Source: Chinchilla lanigera (lineage: Eukaryota > Chordata > Mammalia > Rodentia > Chinchillidae). Taken from it: a stretch of 64,000 bases of DNA. The translations under genes and the position numbers were made by a program. The notes under the pieces are model-generated. The model saw only the letters and a list, made by a program, of their open reading frames with translations, was not told the DNA's origin and did no database searches. Location of the stretch: positions 7,493,737 to 7,557,736 of the forward strand of contig NW_004955466.1 in the NCBI RefSeq assembly GCF_000276665.1, read 5' to 3'. Positions 22,317 through 34,644 of the stretch are shown here, in pieces. Position 1 is the first letter of the stretch. Each line of letters begins with the position of its first letter.

Positions 22317-22750
22317 TGCTATGGTTTGTGTCTAGATGCCCTCCCAAAGCCTTATGCAGTCATGCAGGACAGGCTTTTCAGAGATGGCTGAACCTAAAGT
22401 GTGTGACTGATTCACGGTGCAATATTAGGATTAAGGGTGCTGGGATTAATTGTGGGTGATTGCTAGATCAGTCCACTCACTGGATTGGCACCACCCTAAT
22501 CCCAGTAGACAGGATATAACATAAGGGAGAGAAAGAGGCTTGTCTCCCCCTTGCTTGCTTTCTTGCTTTTGCTGACTCCTGCCACCATGAACTATTCTTC
22601 CTCTAGAATGCCCCTATCCCAAGCCACCCTGCCTTGGAGCCAGCCATTTATAAACTGAAAACTCTACAAACTGTGAACTAAATAATCCTTTCCCCTTTAA
22701 CTATGGATGTCAGGTGTTTTGTCTCAGCAATGAAAAAAGTAACTAAGAGA
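22317..22750 (+). mobile_element. ERVL-MaLR solo LTR
   Basis: It starts tgctatggtttgtgtctag and ends aaaaagtaactaagag. The polyadenylation region (gaactaaataatcctttcc) carries AATAAT rather than AATAAA. A B1-like SINE follows directly. Confidence 0.87.
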
Positions 22751-22858
22751 GAAAGTACACACTTGTAACCCCAGACACTGGGAAGGTTGAGGCACAAGAA
22801 TTGAAAATTTGAGCCTAGCCTGGACAAATTAGCAAGATCTCAAAATATTAAAGAAAAA
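22751..22858 (+). mobile_element. B1-like SINE
   Basis: Text from acacacttgtaaccccagaca through gaggcacaagaattg to agcaagatctcaaaat with an A-rich tail. Confidence 0.7.
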
Positions 22859-23049
22859 AAGATGAAGATGTGAAAAGGTTTCATAAAGAACTCATTGATG
22901 TTCTAAATTCATCAAGGATTTCAGGTTACTGAGAAGTTCCCATGGGAAAAGTAGGATTAAATAAAGGACAGAAAGGCCTTACATGGATCTAAGAAAAGAA
23001 TTTCCCACCTAGGAGTGAATTGTTGAATCCCACTTAAAGGAAGAATCCA

Positions 23050-23288
23050 GACAAGGGCCTTCATAATAGGAAACAGAAGAGAACAAGAGATTTTGTGTTC
23101 TATCATGTGAAGGCATAGCAAAAAGATAGCCATCAACAAGCTAGGATGAGGTCCCTCATTAAGAACCAAATAAGCCAGCACTGTAATCTTGAACATCCCA
23201 GAATCCATGAATATGAGAGGTAAATTTCTGTTGCTTAAGCACCCAGTCTGTGACATGCTGTCGCAGCAGATTAAGCACACTAAGATAG
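23050..23288 (+). mobile_element. MLT1-like LTR 3' part
   Basis: Diagnostic end: gaatccatgaatatgagagg, then aaatttctgttgcttaagca and cccagtctgtgacatgctgt. The block gtgaaggcatagcaaaaaga near 23107 fits the middle of the same LTR. The 166-codon minus-strand frame over this stretch is its antisense and is not a gene. Confidence 0.78.
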
Positions 23289-26060
23289 CTACCAAGGGTT
23301 GGCGTGACTTCCGGAAAATCTCATACCACACATCCTGTAAAGGTGGAATCTTCCTAAATGACACATAGTCCTCTGATAACATTCTCCATTGAAGCTGAGA
23401 GCTGAGAGGAATGAGGGAGAAGAGGACTGGCTGTGAGCCTGGGGCAGCTGGATACACAGAATGTAACAGAACAGTGAGTGAGTCATGGAGGTTTTAAACC
23501 AAAGATCTTCAATGATTAACATCCCTCTCCCTGAGCACTTGCTTCATGACCCTATGCCCCCGCTCACAATTATTTTCTGTTTTTCAGATGCTGCACCATC
23601 ATTTGTTATTTAGTCCTTTTCCTTTCTCTCCCTCTTGCAGGTACATTAGTTTCCATGGTAACCATGATACTCATTCTAGGGGTAGAGTCCGAGAAATCAA
23701 CAAACACGTAGGAAAAGAAATTTAACCTTTGGGCTTGAAATGCAGACCCCAAATTGGAAAATCATAGAAGTTAAATAAATCACATATGATTTCAACCTCA
23801 GAAATACATCCTGTGTGGACCAGTTCACCCCGTTAGGCACATAAGGCAAGTAATAAAATTCTAACAGTAAAATTATCCAACAAAGCCAGAGGTCTCTGTG
23901 CTATTCTTCATGGGAGCTTTTTACATAAACTAATCCATCAAGGAAAGTGGTGCTCATAAAAGCATCTGACTGAAGGATTTATGTTTCCTTATCCTTCAGA
24001 TGCTAGCCAGAGTTAAACTAATATAAACTACCAAGTTATTTTCTCTGGGTACCAAAGCCATATGTTGTGCCAGCTAAATTTTAGCTAATTAGAGCTCTCC
24101 AGTCTTTCAGACTTTCTCAGTCACCCAGAGATGGTTTCTCCAAAGTACCTGCCAAAAACAGCTATGTGGACCCACCTCCCTCTTCTCTCTCTAACCTTGC
24201 CCCTGGCCCCTGCCTGGCCATGAACTCAATCAGGATCAGCACCAGCATACCACCACTGGCCCAAAACAGACATTTTATTTCTGGCCCTTTTGTCCAACTG
24301 GCATGAACTATTTATATCAGTACAATGAAATTAATATTGAAAAGTTTCTTTACAGCCTGAATGTTCTAGGAGTCATAATTAAACTTGTGTTCACCCCAAT
24401 TCATGTAGTTCTTCCTTTACCTTTTGGGTTAACACACTGGAGAGACTAGTATTTGGCCCTGTAGCAAATGCCTATCATGTTCTTCAAGCAGTGCTCTCCA
24501 TGTGCCAGAGAGCTGGACTCCAAAAGACTGAAGCTGTACTTTGAGATTGTAGGATCAGCTCAAAATGTTGTAGTTTTTCCCACGAGTAAGGGGGTGGGGG
24601 ACGGATCGGTGTCCTCAGCGTGTACCAGTTAGGAAACTGTGCTTGAGCAGAGTAGGTGAACAGCATGCAGCATCAAGATGTGACCAAAGGAAGGGAACAG
24701 GCAAGGCATGAGATCTACAACTAGAAAAAACAAGAAAGTCTTTGTGGTATGAAGGTGCAAGGAAAAGAGCAGCCACTGGAACCCAGTACAAAGATGTTAA
24801 AAAGAAAGCATGTGGGAGGCATTTAGTGGCAGAATGCAGCCCTGCCAGACTGCAGCCTGGTAGCAAGGAGGTGGAGAGTGGTGAACACTGAACCTGTCTC
24901 TCCCTCTGCTCTCTGAGTGTCTGCCTGTGCCTCCCATCAGCCAAACCAAACCAGAATACAGAAAACAGGAGCATGCAGGGATCTTTAAAGATTAGCCACC
25001 TGGGGCAAAAAAAAAAAACCAAAGAAAAAAATAAAATTTAAAAAAGAGTGAAGAAGAAATGGGGGCAATCTGGAAATGCAGAGAATACTCAGCACACAGC
25101 ATTTTCTGCTTGAAGGAAAGAGTAGGAACTCATTTTACTGATAAGAAAATAAGCTCAGGGAAAATGCAGAGGTGGATATGTAGTAGATTTTTCCTGAGAT
25201 GAGAACACTTTGTGGCAGCAGTGTCAGGATTAAAACTCATGCCTTACCACTTGTCGTCATCCCTTTCAACTTCAATGCAACTTTCCTATATGCAAGGAAA
25301 TATTCCAAACTCTAAAGTGACCATGGAAGAAATCAGACAAGAACTGGCCTTCCAGGTGTGGCTAGGGTGGACTGAGTGTCACTTCCAGAGTTTAAGTGGT
25401 CTTGCTCACTACTGAGTCTCCAGCAAGTATTATGGAGCTCAGAAGAGCAAGTATTTCCTTTCAGAGGGGCATCTGGTAGGGTTGGACAGAGATGACCTCT
25501 TCTTTAGACCTTATCAGTTAGGTAATACAAAAAGAATCAGTTCTAGTCCATAGCTTATGTAGGACCACCAAGAATTTGTCAAACAAGAGGCAAAATAGCT
25601 GCTGTCTAGAAGCCCGCACAAGTGGATGTTTCTGAGTTTGTGAGCAGAGATTTATAGATGCCTGAATCCCCAGGATGCCTGGCCTTTTGTCTCATTATTG
25701 AAAATTCTGAACCCCAACCACTCACATGGAGCCCATTACTCAGGAGCTCCTTCCTTCAGAATTAGACAGCAGGTAGAACTGTAGGCTTGAAATATTGGAT
25801 GACATCAGGGGTATCAAGGAAAAGAGAAACTGCAGAATGGGATGGGTGGCCCCGTACATTGCTGGGCCAAATTGTACTTGGAGGTCATATGATTGTAGTG
25901 GTATAAGTGTAGCACCCAGTGGTATAAGGAAATATAGTAACTCACTTGATTAATTTGGGCTTTCAGCCAGGACAGGCTTCTTCAGCCCCAAGGAATGGGC
26001 CCCTGTGTTTGTGACTCACAAGAAGTCACAGGGGAGTGTAGAGCCCCCTTTTTCTCTTAC
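23289..26060. other. Mainly unique sequence, no gene recognised
   Basis: Low in recognisable repeats. A frame of 135 codons (24615-25022, minus) has no domain I know. A 15-bp palindrome-like site (agctaaattttagct) lies near 24085. Confidence 0.35.
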
Positions 26061-26064
26061 TCTG

Positions 26065-27577
26065 GAGGAACCAGGATGGCAGAGTGGTAAGCAACAGAGA
26101 ATAAGCCTCTCTGACATTTGCCATCCAGATACTGGAACATAAAAATGTGCAGAATATAAGATGGAGGGAAGGATCTGAAGCATGAATTGAAGGATCTGAA
26201 GTGTGAATTGAAACCCACAGAGAAAGTTAAGAGAGAAATTTCTACAAAGAAGTAGGAGGTAGCAGGTGGCAGCTTCTCCCTGAGACAGAACTCACTCATG
26301 AGAGGAGTGATTCAAACCTTCAGACTGCTGGTAACGCCAGAGGCCTCCACAGCAGTGGAGGGAAGCAGTGGATGGGAAGGACTGCAGTTGCTGGCAATGA
26401 GTGCTGAGGGCTCAGGATTGGCCAGGAACTATCTTGGAGGGGGGTCAACTGAGCTCAACTCAGAGTGGCTGCTGGTTCCATACAGCATCTCCTAGCTGGG
26501 CTCAGGCCCATGGAAGGTGCCCTGACTACTGCAGACTGAATGAGTCTTGTCTTAGCCAGAAGGTGCAGGCTCATTGAGATTATTCACTGGCCCACCAAAA
26601 AGCTACTGCTGGCTTGCTGGAATAAATCAACATGAATCAGGACCGTCTCCACATATTGTCTACCAGTGACAGCAGAGACAAAACTGGAAGTGGACTTTCT
26701 TTTCCCCTCTCTTTCTTGTTTGTTTTTAGTTATTGTTGTTACTGTGATTTTGGCTTTTTGTTTTTGTTTTTTTCTCCTTCATTGTAAGATCTTGTTTTTA
26801 CATGAGTGTGAACATGGTTTCTAGCCTTTCTGTGGTTGTTGTTTTGTTCTGTTCTTTTTATCTCTTCCTCTCTCTTTCCCTCTAGTCTTCTGCATTAGTT
26901 TCCCAAAGTTAGCATGGCCACCCTTTGTCCTCCAGCCTTACCTCTAATCTCTTCCTGTTCTTCTACTTCTCTATTTTTTCCCTAACCCTTTTAAAATTTT
27001 AACCCCAGAGGATAAAATTGACATATTAAGGACTTATATAGGACATATAGTTCTCTGGTCTGTTTTAGATTTTCTTCTATATAACCACAAATCTAGTTAA
27101 TATGGTTAAAGGTGGAAAATTAGTGGCTACCACAGTTTGTCATTTTCTAGGCTGTGATTGATGCTACTGTTATTGCCGATGGTACCACTCTAGCTAAAAG
27201 TGACATAATTATTATAAACAGCTATTCTTCCTGGTATCCAAGACTGAGATTGACTAATGGTCATAGAAAATAGTGTGGCACAGTGCCAAAGAACTAGGGA
27301 CTGGGCCAAGTAGACAGCAACTTCTCATCCCCAACAAATTGAAGACATAGTAGGATCTTGCAACAGACTCAAAACACAAAAATCAGGGTTTTCTCCTGGA
27401 AGATACCTCAGAGAAATAGTCACTCCATAAGGATTCTAAATACTAGCAATAAAGAAACACACCATAGGCAATTTACAAGCACCACCCCAGGAATTAAACT
27501 AAAAAGAGAAAAGAAAATAAAAAAGACATTTAAACAAGATGTGACCCCAGACATCTAGTTCACCTAAGGCAAACTCA
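26065..27577 (+). mobile_element. LINE-1 5'UTR
   Basis: It starts with ggaaccaggatggcagagtgg at about 26067. This resembles the start of many mammalian L1 5'UTRs and contains a YY1-like site (CCAGGATGGC, reverse GCCATCC). About 1.5 kb of GC-rich, then T-rich sequence follows and leads straight into L1 ORF1. Assignment rests on position before ORF1 and the start motif, not on a consensus match along its length. Confidence 0.62.
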
Positions 27578-28185
27578 GGGGGCAATGAGGTGGGAAAATC
27601 CAAAATCCACCCACCTGGCCTCTCTGAAGTAGGAAAAACAAAGCAATTGAATGAGGCTCTAGAAAAAAGTCAAATCAAAAATAATTTATAAGATAACTCC
27701 AGAGATGGGTCAACAATGAAAACCATGCTTAGTAACTCTATAGCAAATACAGACAAAAAAGTAGAGGAACTTAAGAAAATTATGGAAGCCATGAATGATC
27801 AGCATAGGAAAGAAATGAAATCCATAAGGCAGATTCAAGCAGATATCCAGGAGAATAAAAATTCCATTGGAAGTACCCACAGCAGATTAAACCAATGTGA
27901 GGACAGGATCTCAGATATAAAAGGCAGGCTTGTGGTTAGCAATCATGAAAAGAAAGATTTCTTGAAAATAGCAAGGGACCATGAGAAATCAATACAGCAA
28001 GTGTTAGATGAGGCAAAGAAGAATAACTTAAGACTAATTGGAGTCAGTGAAAAAGCAGGAGATAGCAGAAATGATATTAAAAAAATTGTTCACAGACATC
28101 ATGCCAGAAAATTTCCCTTGTAAGGAAATAGATTTAACATAAAGATAAGTGAGGCATATAGGACTCCAGTTAGCCACAGTCATAA
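27578..28185 (+). pseudogene. LINE-1 ORF1, truncated and broken
   Basis: ORF1 encodes the RNA-binding chaperone of the L1 particle. An open stretch of 135 codons (27716-28123) shows a charged, heptad-like coiled coil (about residues 15-100) containing RLNQCEDRISDIKGRL at 58-73. NNLRLIGV at 103-110 then marks the start of the RRM domain. A possible earlier start (ATG at about 27578) runs into a stop after 15 codons. After 28123 the L1 text continues in another frame for about 60 bases (gaggcatataggactcc) and stops. The RRM and C-terminal domains and all of ORF2 are missing. Confidence 0.85.
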
Positions 28186-29400
28186 CATTCTCTTACTCTG
28201 TAAGGTAGGAAAGCCAAGTACAAGGCATTGAAGTCCCAAGCATTTGTGTTTTCCCTTCTCTACCCAGACAGAATGAGCATACTTGCCATTTATGTCACCT
28301 TCTTTCTATCTTCAAGGTCATCCCTTAAAGCTCAGATGAGTCCCTTAGAAGATCCACAAGTAGTCCATCAATTGCTCTTTCTAGGAGCCAGCTTCCACAT
28401 CTACAGATATTTTGCCACCTCAGCCTGACTCTTCCCATATCTCACTTCCATTCTCAGGCCACGCTCCCCAGAGATGTTGGGACCACTCTTTCTCTGCCTA
28501 AGACTTTTCCACAAGGCCCCTGGTGGCAAGGAAATGGCATTTTTTTCAGAATATCCCCTAAGGCCAACCTATGGCAGGCATGCAGCAGAAGGCTATTGGT
28601 ATCACTAAAACCTCTAAAAGGTTCTCCATCACTGCTAAGTCATTCTCACAGCACAGAGTAGAGGTTTATTAATTTAACATTGTGAAATTATGCATTGGGA
28701 AAAAGAAAATAGAGGGCTAATAAGAATGAAGCTTCTTAAAGTTTTGATTTTTCCTTTCAAATTCCTTTTCTAGTGATTCTTGTTCTCCTCTGAAGAAAAA
28801 AACACTCAACTATTTCCAGAGGAGCTGTGTTGAGTGAACCATTTGTCTGCTCAGGTATAACAAAAAACTCATTGTTTCTGTACCTTCCCTGCAGATACAG
28901 GGTGAACCCTGTTTCTAATTGCTGTGTTGATGAGTCCTTCAGACAGAGGGAGCTATTCTAGGAGCTCATGTAGTGCTCACTGATCTCACCAAATCCAGTC
29001 TTCTCCCCCTGAGACAAGCATCCTTGTAGAACACACTTCCCATGGTGCACAGGGGCTGCTCTGTGCAGGAGGCCAGCACTGCAAGCTGCATTTTATCTCA
29101 GTCTCCTCAGATACCTTCACCTCTCACTTCTCGTTTAGGCACCTGGAAACAAACCACCTGCTCATTAGCAGATCGGTAGTCCAAGCATAGGTTTTGTTAG
29201 TCTCTTCAGGAAACAAATGTAAATATTTTAATTAGAATATCTAGAGTTAAAAGTTGTGAGGCTGGCGCTGTGTGAGATAAGAGTTTGCTTTGTATTTCAT
29301 CACACCTTTACAATATCTCAATCCCTCCTGTCTCTCAGGATCTATTCCTTTCCCCTATCCCCCATTCCTATTCTCCAATAAATTTCCATACCCCCAAAAA
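28186..29400. other. No gene recognised
   Basis: Unique-looking sequence. A pyrimidine-rich stretch near 29320-29395 could be antisense L1 3'UTR, but I am not sure. Confidence 0.3.
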
Positions 29401-29404
29401 AGGA

Positions 29405-29570
29405 AAAAAGATTTTATAAAGATGTGGTGTTTTCATACAATGGAGTACTACTCAGCCGTAAAGAAGGATAAACTTGAGACTTTTATAGGTAAATGGATGC
29501 AACTTGAGATCATAGTCATAAGTGAAATAAATCATATTCACATGTGTAAAAAAAGGTTGTCAACATTTTC
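29405..29570 (+). mobile_element. LINE-1 ORF2 3' end fragment
   Basis: The block caatggagtactactcagcc near 29438, then aaggataaacttgagacttt and aaatggatgcaacttgagat, then agtgaaataaatcatattca, is the L1 ORF2 end seen also near 1575. Confidence 0.85.
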
Positions 29571-30588
29571 AGCAAGGTTTCAGTCTCTATATGAACTCAA
29601 GGGGGATTTTTATCATTAACAGTAGAACTGGGCCCTTTACTATGAAATGAATCCAAGAGCAGACCATCTGTGGCCAGTGAAAGAGAGAAGCAGGCATGGT
29701 ACCAGATTCATGGTACTGCGCAGACAGGCAAGGCTCAGAGCTGGCCTTTAAGGACTGAGATGAGATTTTGTGCTAAGAAGCAGCAGAAAAGAGCCAGTCT
29801 AAGTGTCTGAGATGGCTAAGAAAGTGACAGAATATGGATCAGAGAGCAGATTATGTCTAGTGGTTGGAGAAGTGGACTATATGGCTAAATATATAGTTTT
29901 ACACCAATTGTGGAGAGTTAGACTGCAACGTTTGAGTTTTGAATGACACGGGGCTGTAAAAATCAGCAAGCATCAATGAAATGGACTGTTCCTGATGCAG
30001 GGAGCCTCCATTATTAGAGATCTGTCAGTTGACCCCAGCTCTGTCATGGTGAGCAGTTAGAGATTTTCTGCTCTGGGTTCTAGAATGCAGAATTCAAGTT
30101 TCCAAGAGAGAGGAGTGTGGAATGTGAAGTCAAACATCTGGATTCAGAACCAGTTCTGGCTTTCACTACAAATGCCTTAGGGTACCCGTTCAGAACCTTA
30201 CTTTATTATTTGTTAAGTAAGCACAATAGTAACTACGTCAAACAGTGACAGCACACTCAAACCACAAGCAATGTGTGAATCTACTGTGTTAAAGTTTAAC
30301 ACTTTATACAAACAACAGTTTATATTAATGAATGGAAAACAAACTTTTTCAACTTTGACTTCTGTGTTGATACCCTGAAAGTGTTGCAGTCCACAGGAGG
30401 ATGTTGTGATTAAAATTATGTAGTAGGAACATTTTCCAGGTGAGATAGATTGAAGAGAAAATAGTGGTAAGGAGAAATCTCTTACTAACCCAGGGTGAGG
30501 TGCTGCTTTAAGAGCAGTGGGCAAAGAAAGGAGGAAATGAATTATTTAAAAAATTCATGAAGAAAGAATTTCATAAGAAGGTCACCGT
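29571..30588. other. No gene recognised
   Basis: Unique-looking. The frame of 103 codons at 30213-30524 (minus) has no known domain. Confidence 0.3.
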
Positions 30589-30589
30589 C

Positions 30590-30955
30590 TTCTTTGGCAC
30601 TTTCTCGATAAGACATGATACCTGATAGCCACAAGTTAATGGAGAAGAAATTTGTTGTGCTTATGGTTATGTCAGCTGACTCATGGTCAGCTGACTCCAA
30701 GGCAGAAACAGCATGGTGGAAAGGTTTTGTGGAAGAAAGCTATTCATGTCATGGTGCCCAGGATGCAGCAAGAGAAGGGAGGAGCCAGGAAGGGAGACAC
30801 ATCCTCCCAGGTCCTGCCCCTAGTAACTCACCTCCAACCCATCTCCCCATCCTAACAGCACATTAGCACATCAGTATTGTGCCCCTAGGATCCAATCACT
30901 GTCCAAACACTTGAGGCCTTTGGGGATAGCCTATCTAAAACAAACAGGTATGTAG
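30590..30955 (-). mobile_element. ERVL-MaLR LTR, diverged
   Basis: Antisense LTR: gctgactccaaggcagaaac near 30691, tcatgtcatggtgcccagga near 30747, ctcccaggtcctgcccc near 30805 and aatcactgtccaaacacttg near 30894. It contains a 12-bp direct repeat gtcagctgactc (30672 and 30687 regions). Confidence 0.7.
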
Positions 30956-31094
30956 GAATCAAATGTGACTCTGAGATCGCAGACAAAATAGCTTGTTTGG
31001 AGCATACACCATTTCCAGCATTTTCAGATTAATACAGAGGAGAGAACTGAATACTATCCAACATGGTACCCATGGAGGTGCCCACACATGGCCC

Positions 31095-31345
31095 GAACCA
31101 AGATGTCCTGCAAGTGTAAATTACATCCAAGATTTTAGAGATCTAATATGAAAAAAAATGTGAAATACCTTAATAAGTTTACATTGAATTACACATTGAA
31201 ATATTATTTTGGATAGGTTGGGTTAAATTTTTTAAGTCTATTTCACCTATTCACTTTTACTTTTTTAAATGTGGTACTAGAAAATCTAAATACTAGCTTT
31301 ATATTTAGCTAGCTTTATATTCTATTGAACTGCACTGGTCTAATA
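31095..31345 (-). repeat. Ancient mammalian interspersed repeat
   Basis: The text gattttagagatctaatatg, then aaataccttaataagtttac, then ttttggataggttgggttaa and finally tattctattgaactgcactgg follows a known old mammalian repeat that I recognise but cannot name. Orientation is tentative. Confidence 0.5.
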
Positions 31346-33220
31346 GGTAGTTTCCAATAAAAACACAATGGAGCATTGTTCCATGTAGCCATCCCAAAGG
31401 CAGTTTCTAGACTACCTGAATTGGCAAAAACTATGAGGAACTCTTTTCTAAGAAGCCTCCCAGTGATAATGAAGGGCATAGAATTTCTGCACCTGAGCAA
31501 TGAGGCGTGCTTTATAGGCTTTATTTCAGTTTGCACAAGCTCGCCTATAGAGTTTGCTAGGCAGCAAATTCCAACTCTAGAAAATCTGATGAGTTAAATC
31601 TGGGAATATCAACAGGTTCCCAAGAATCTCCATTTATTGAGCTCCCCACGTGATCTGCTACAGATCATTTGAAGAAATATCTTTTTAAGAGGGGGAAATG
31701 AGATTTTACCCCATAGGCGGTTTAAAACATCTGCTTACCAGCCAGAAAGGGAGGTGGAAGTCAAGAAAAATAATTAAAGAATTTGATAATATGTGTCAAT
31801 ATAAAAATTTAAAAACTGATATTTGACATTCCAAAATAATTATCAAAGTAGTCTGACAGGAAATCACAACTGTATATTTTTGCTGAAGTATCTTTTATTT
31901 GTATTTTGGTTTAGAGTTTTTTCCTACAGTTACTTTAATTACATAACAACAGATGAGTTCAATAATCTTTTCAAAGCTTGGGGCCTTTACAGATTTCATT
32001 CTGGCCCCATGTGAGAAGGTGACCAACACCCCAAAGCTGGGGGCTGCTCCATTTCCTTCCACAGGCCACGTGGGTCACAAGATCTGCATGTACTCTACCC
32101 TTTGGGTTACTTAATCTTAAAGACAGAAAACTTCCACCTTTTTTCTCATACCAGTGTTTTTGGGAAATGCAGTTTTCATAATTCAATATGAACAACTATA
32201 GCCAGAGGAATATGGATCCTTCAGTAAGAAACATCGTCTAGCAGAGGATCTTAGCTCATTAAATCCCCATGTTTTGGTCCCTTTTGCAGGCCCCTAAAGG
32301 AAAGGTAGTCAATACCACAGGGCAATAATCAACTCCTTGGGCAAAGGACTTGCTGTCAAGAGAGCATCTGTTTAATGAATCGATTTCGGTACTAGTTAAA
32401 AGCTAACCCGCCTTGAGCGTTTGGGATCCCCCCCGCATCTCTGTCTTCTGATGACATTCAACACACACCACCAAGAACTGAGGCCTTTTTCTTTTTCTCA
32501 ATCAAAAAAAATTCCTAAATGGTCATAAGTCTTATCTCTAATGAGTTTCACTTCTTTTAATTAGCAAGTGCCTTGCCATTAATGAGAGAAGTATTTTGAG
32601 TCAGTTCAGAATCCATACTACTTGGGTTAATAAATTGTGGGAAGCAGTCAGTGACTGGCAGAAGGCAGTGTGAGGTCCCTGGAAGGCAGCCCTCTGCTCT
32701 TCACATCCAGACAGTTTCATGTTCAACCCCTCAGACTCAGATGATCCCTTCCATCATTTTGTCCATTCCAGTAGTCACGGCAGCATGGCCATAAATGCCC
32801 CCTATTTGTGCAAATTCTTTTTGTTCTCAGAGACATATGGCAGAGGTCACAGCAACAATCATGAAAGACAAAAAAATGAACTAGGCTGCAGAAGAATCAG
32901 CCTCTGATAGACTCACTCAGTCCGCCAGTCCTGGGGCAGAGCACACACTTCCCCAGGTAAAGGCAAGTCATGGTGAACTAGAGACTGTTATTTCCAAAAT
33001 GTAGAACAGCAACCATCAGACCCACATTCTCTGGCCTGCAGTAGAAGATTTTACCCTGGAGAAGCTGAGAACCTTATAACAGGTGATAGAACCACTTCAT
33101 GCAGAGTCAATACCAATGCCCAAGCTCTGATTCTTAGTTTAACAACTCTTTCTCCTTAATATTAATTATGGAAGCAATTGAGACCTATAACACACTTTCT
33201 TTGAAAATTATAATGTCCAT
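31346..33220. other. Mostly unique sequence, no gene recognised
   Basis: No repeat landmarks. It contains the possible regulatory stretch at 32330-32645 listed separately. Confidence 0.35.
32330..32645. promoter_or_regulatory. Possible homeodomain-type regulatory element
   Basis: Non-repetitive sequence with several TAAT/ATTA cores close together (taatgaatcgattt near 32373, taatgagtt near 32539, tttaattagc near 32557, cattaatgag near 32577) and an ATCGAT core that could fit ONECUT/CUX factors. These short motifs occur by chance often; there is no conservation data here. Confidence 0.2.
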
Positions 33221-33340
33221 CTAGGCGTAGTGGCACACACCTGTAATCCCAGCATTTGGAAACCTGAGGCAGGAGGATCACTGTGAGTTCGAGACCAGCC
33301 TCTACTGCATAGTGAGACCTTGTCTCCAAACAAAAGTATA
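33221..33340 (+). mobile_element. B1 SINE
   Basis: Clear B1: taggcgtagtggcacacacc, then tgtaatcccagcatttgg, gaggcaggaggatcactgtg and agttcgagaccagcc. The best preserved B1 of the window. Confidence 0.92.
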
Positions 33341-33419
33341 ATGTTCAAATAAACATAAAGACTCTTGATTTCACATAAGCAGAAAAAAAATTACCTGTTA
33401 GTTTTCCTGTGGATTCAGC

Positions 33420-33570
33420 TACAAACTACAATGTACTCAATACTCACCATGTGTAAAGCACTGTACTAAGTATGTATGTATTGCTAAACCCATTTTAGAA
33501 GTGAGCACACCAAGAAGCTGAGTTACTTGCCAATACTAATACATGAATAAGTGGCAGTCTGAATCCAGTT
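33420..33570 (+). mobile_element. MIR SINE
   Basis: The phrases caccatgtgtaaagcactgt, acccattttagaagtgagca and agctgagttacttgcc fit the MIR core in order. Confidence 0.75.
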
Positions 33571-33602
33571 CACTCTTTTCCATCTGCAAAATGCACCTTT
33601 CT

Positions 33603-33777
33603 AAGTAGGCATAATGGTGCATGCCTATAATCCTAGCACTAGGGAAGCAGAGGCAGGAGTATTGCCACAAGTTCAAGGCCAGCCAGCAATACACTGTGAG
33701 CTTAAAGTCAGCTTGAACTAGATAGTGAGACCCTGTCTCAAACCAAACCAAAACAAAACAAAATAAAATAAAACAGA
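33603..33777 (+). mobile_element. B1 SINE with 29-bp-type internal duplication
   Basis: B1 from gtaggcataatggtgcatgc to gagaccctgtctcaaacc with an (AAAAC)n-like tail. The ggccagcc...agtcagcttgaactag stretch is repeated internally, as in rodent B1. Confidence 0.88.
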
Positions 33778-34209
33778 CTCTCTTAACCACAATGACATAA
33801 TACCTCTTAGAATCACATCACCTTTCATGGTGACTGGGTGTTTTGGATTTCTTCAGCTCGAGTTTATGCAAACAAAACAAAACAAAACAAGTTTCTATCA
33901 CTCTGATCTTGGCCTGGTCCACATGCACACTGCAGCCCACTTCTAGTGTTGATTATCCACTCGTCCTGGGAGTATTCTACACATAGCCTAACTAGGTATG
34001 GTAGAGTCCTTACTAAAGGCCACTGAATGGCCAAATTTACCCCATTTGGAAGCACATTCCTTTGGCTTGAAATGTGTAGCCCTGGGATATCTTCAGGACT
34101 AAGAAGAGATGGATCACGTTGAATAGAATGGCCAAATGTCCTGCCTCCACAATATTCCACAAAACTGTTCAACTGTGGAAAACAAGGAAAGACGAACTTT
34201 CCTCAAGTC
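33778..34209. other. No gene recognised
   Basis: Unique-looking sequence with an (AAAAC)n run at about 33873-33890. Confidence 0.3.
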
Positions 34210-34224
34210 CCAAAGTTCTCCTCT

Positions 34225-34316
34225 TGGGCTGGGGATTTAGCTCAGCGGCAAGAGCGCCTGCCTGGCAAGCGCAAGGTCGTGAGTTCGGTTCCCGGTGCCG
34301 GAGAAAAAAAAACAAA
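34225..34316 (+). mobile_element. ID SINE with perfect 15-bp target duplication
   Basis: Head gggctggggatttagctcag to cccggtgccggag with a short A tail. The direct repeat ccaaagttctcctct lies at 34210-34224 and 34317-34331 with no mismatch. The palindromic end of the other young copies is changed here to CCGGTGCCGG. Confidence 0.95.
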
Positions 34317-34574
34317 CCAAAGTTCTCCTCTCTTCAGGAATTTCACCTTCCTGCTCCATCTTTTCAATAGTCACCTCTCAATTTTCAAATATAAGGCAGT
34401 TGTTTCAGCATCTTTCTGTGTCCCTTCTCACTCTCAGCTTGGAGGCATCAGGATGACCGGCAACCACGTAATTCATCAATCAGGAAGAACACTGCAAGTG
34501 GGTAAGGGGGCACTGTTGCTATCTCTGGGCCACTTCAATAGATACTCGCCGTACCTCTTCCAGTTGCCTTCTTT

Positions 34575-34576
<2 letters not shown>

Positions 34577-34616
<40 letters not shown>

Positions 34617-34644
34617 ACACACAACAAAAAAAAAAAAAAAAAAA
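34577..34644. repeat. Long poly(A) tract
   Basis: 39 consecutive A, then cacacacaac, then 19 A. No SINE or L1 body that I recognise precedes it. A retrocopy tail is possible but unproven. Confidence 0.9.

Noticed and set aside
22957..23457. 166-codon open frame, the longest of the window, on the minus strand
   Set aside because: It lies antisense to an MLT1-like LTR (end at 23220-23288) and its product has no known domain. Long chance frames in LTRs are common.
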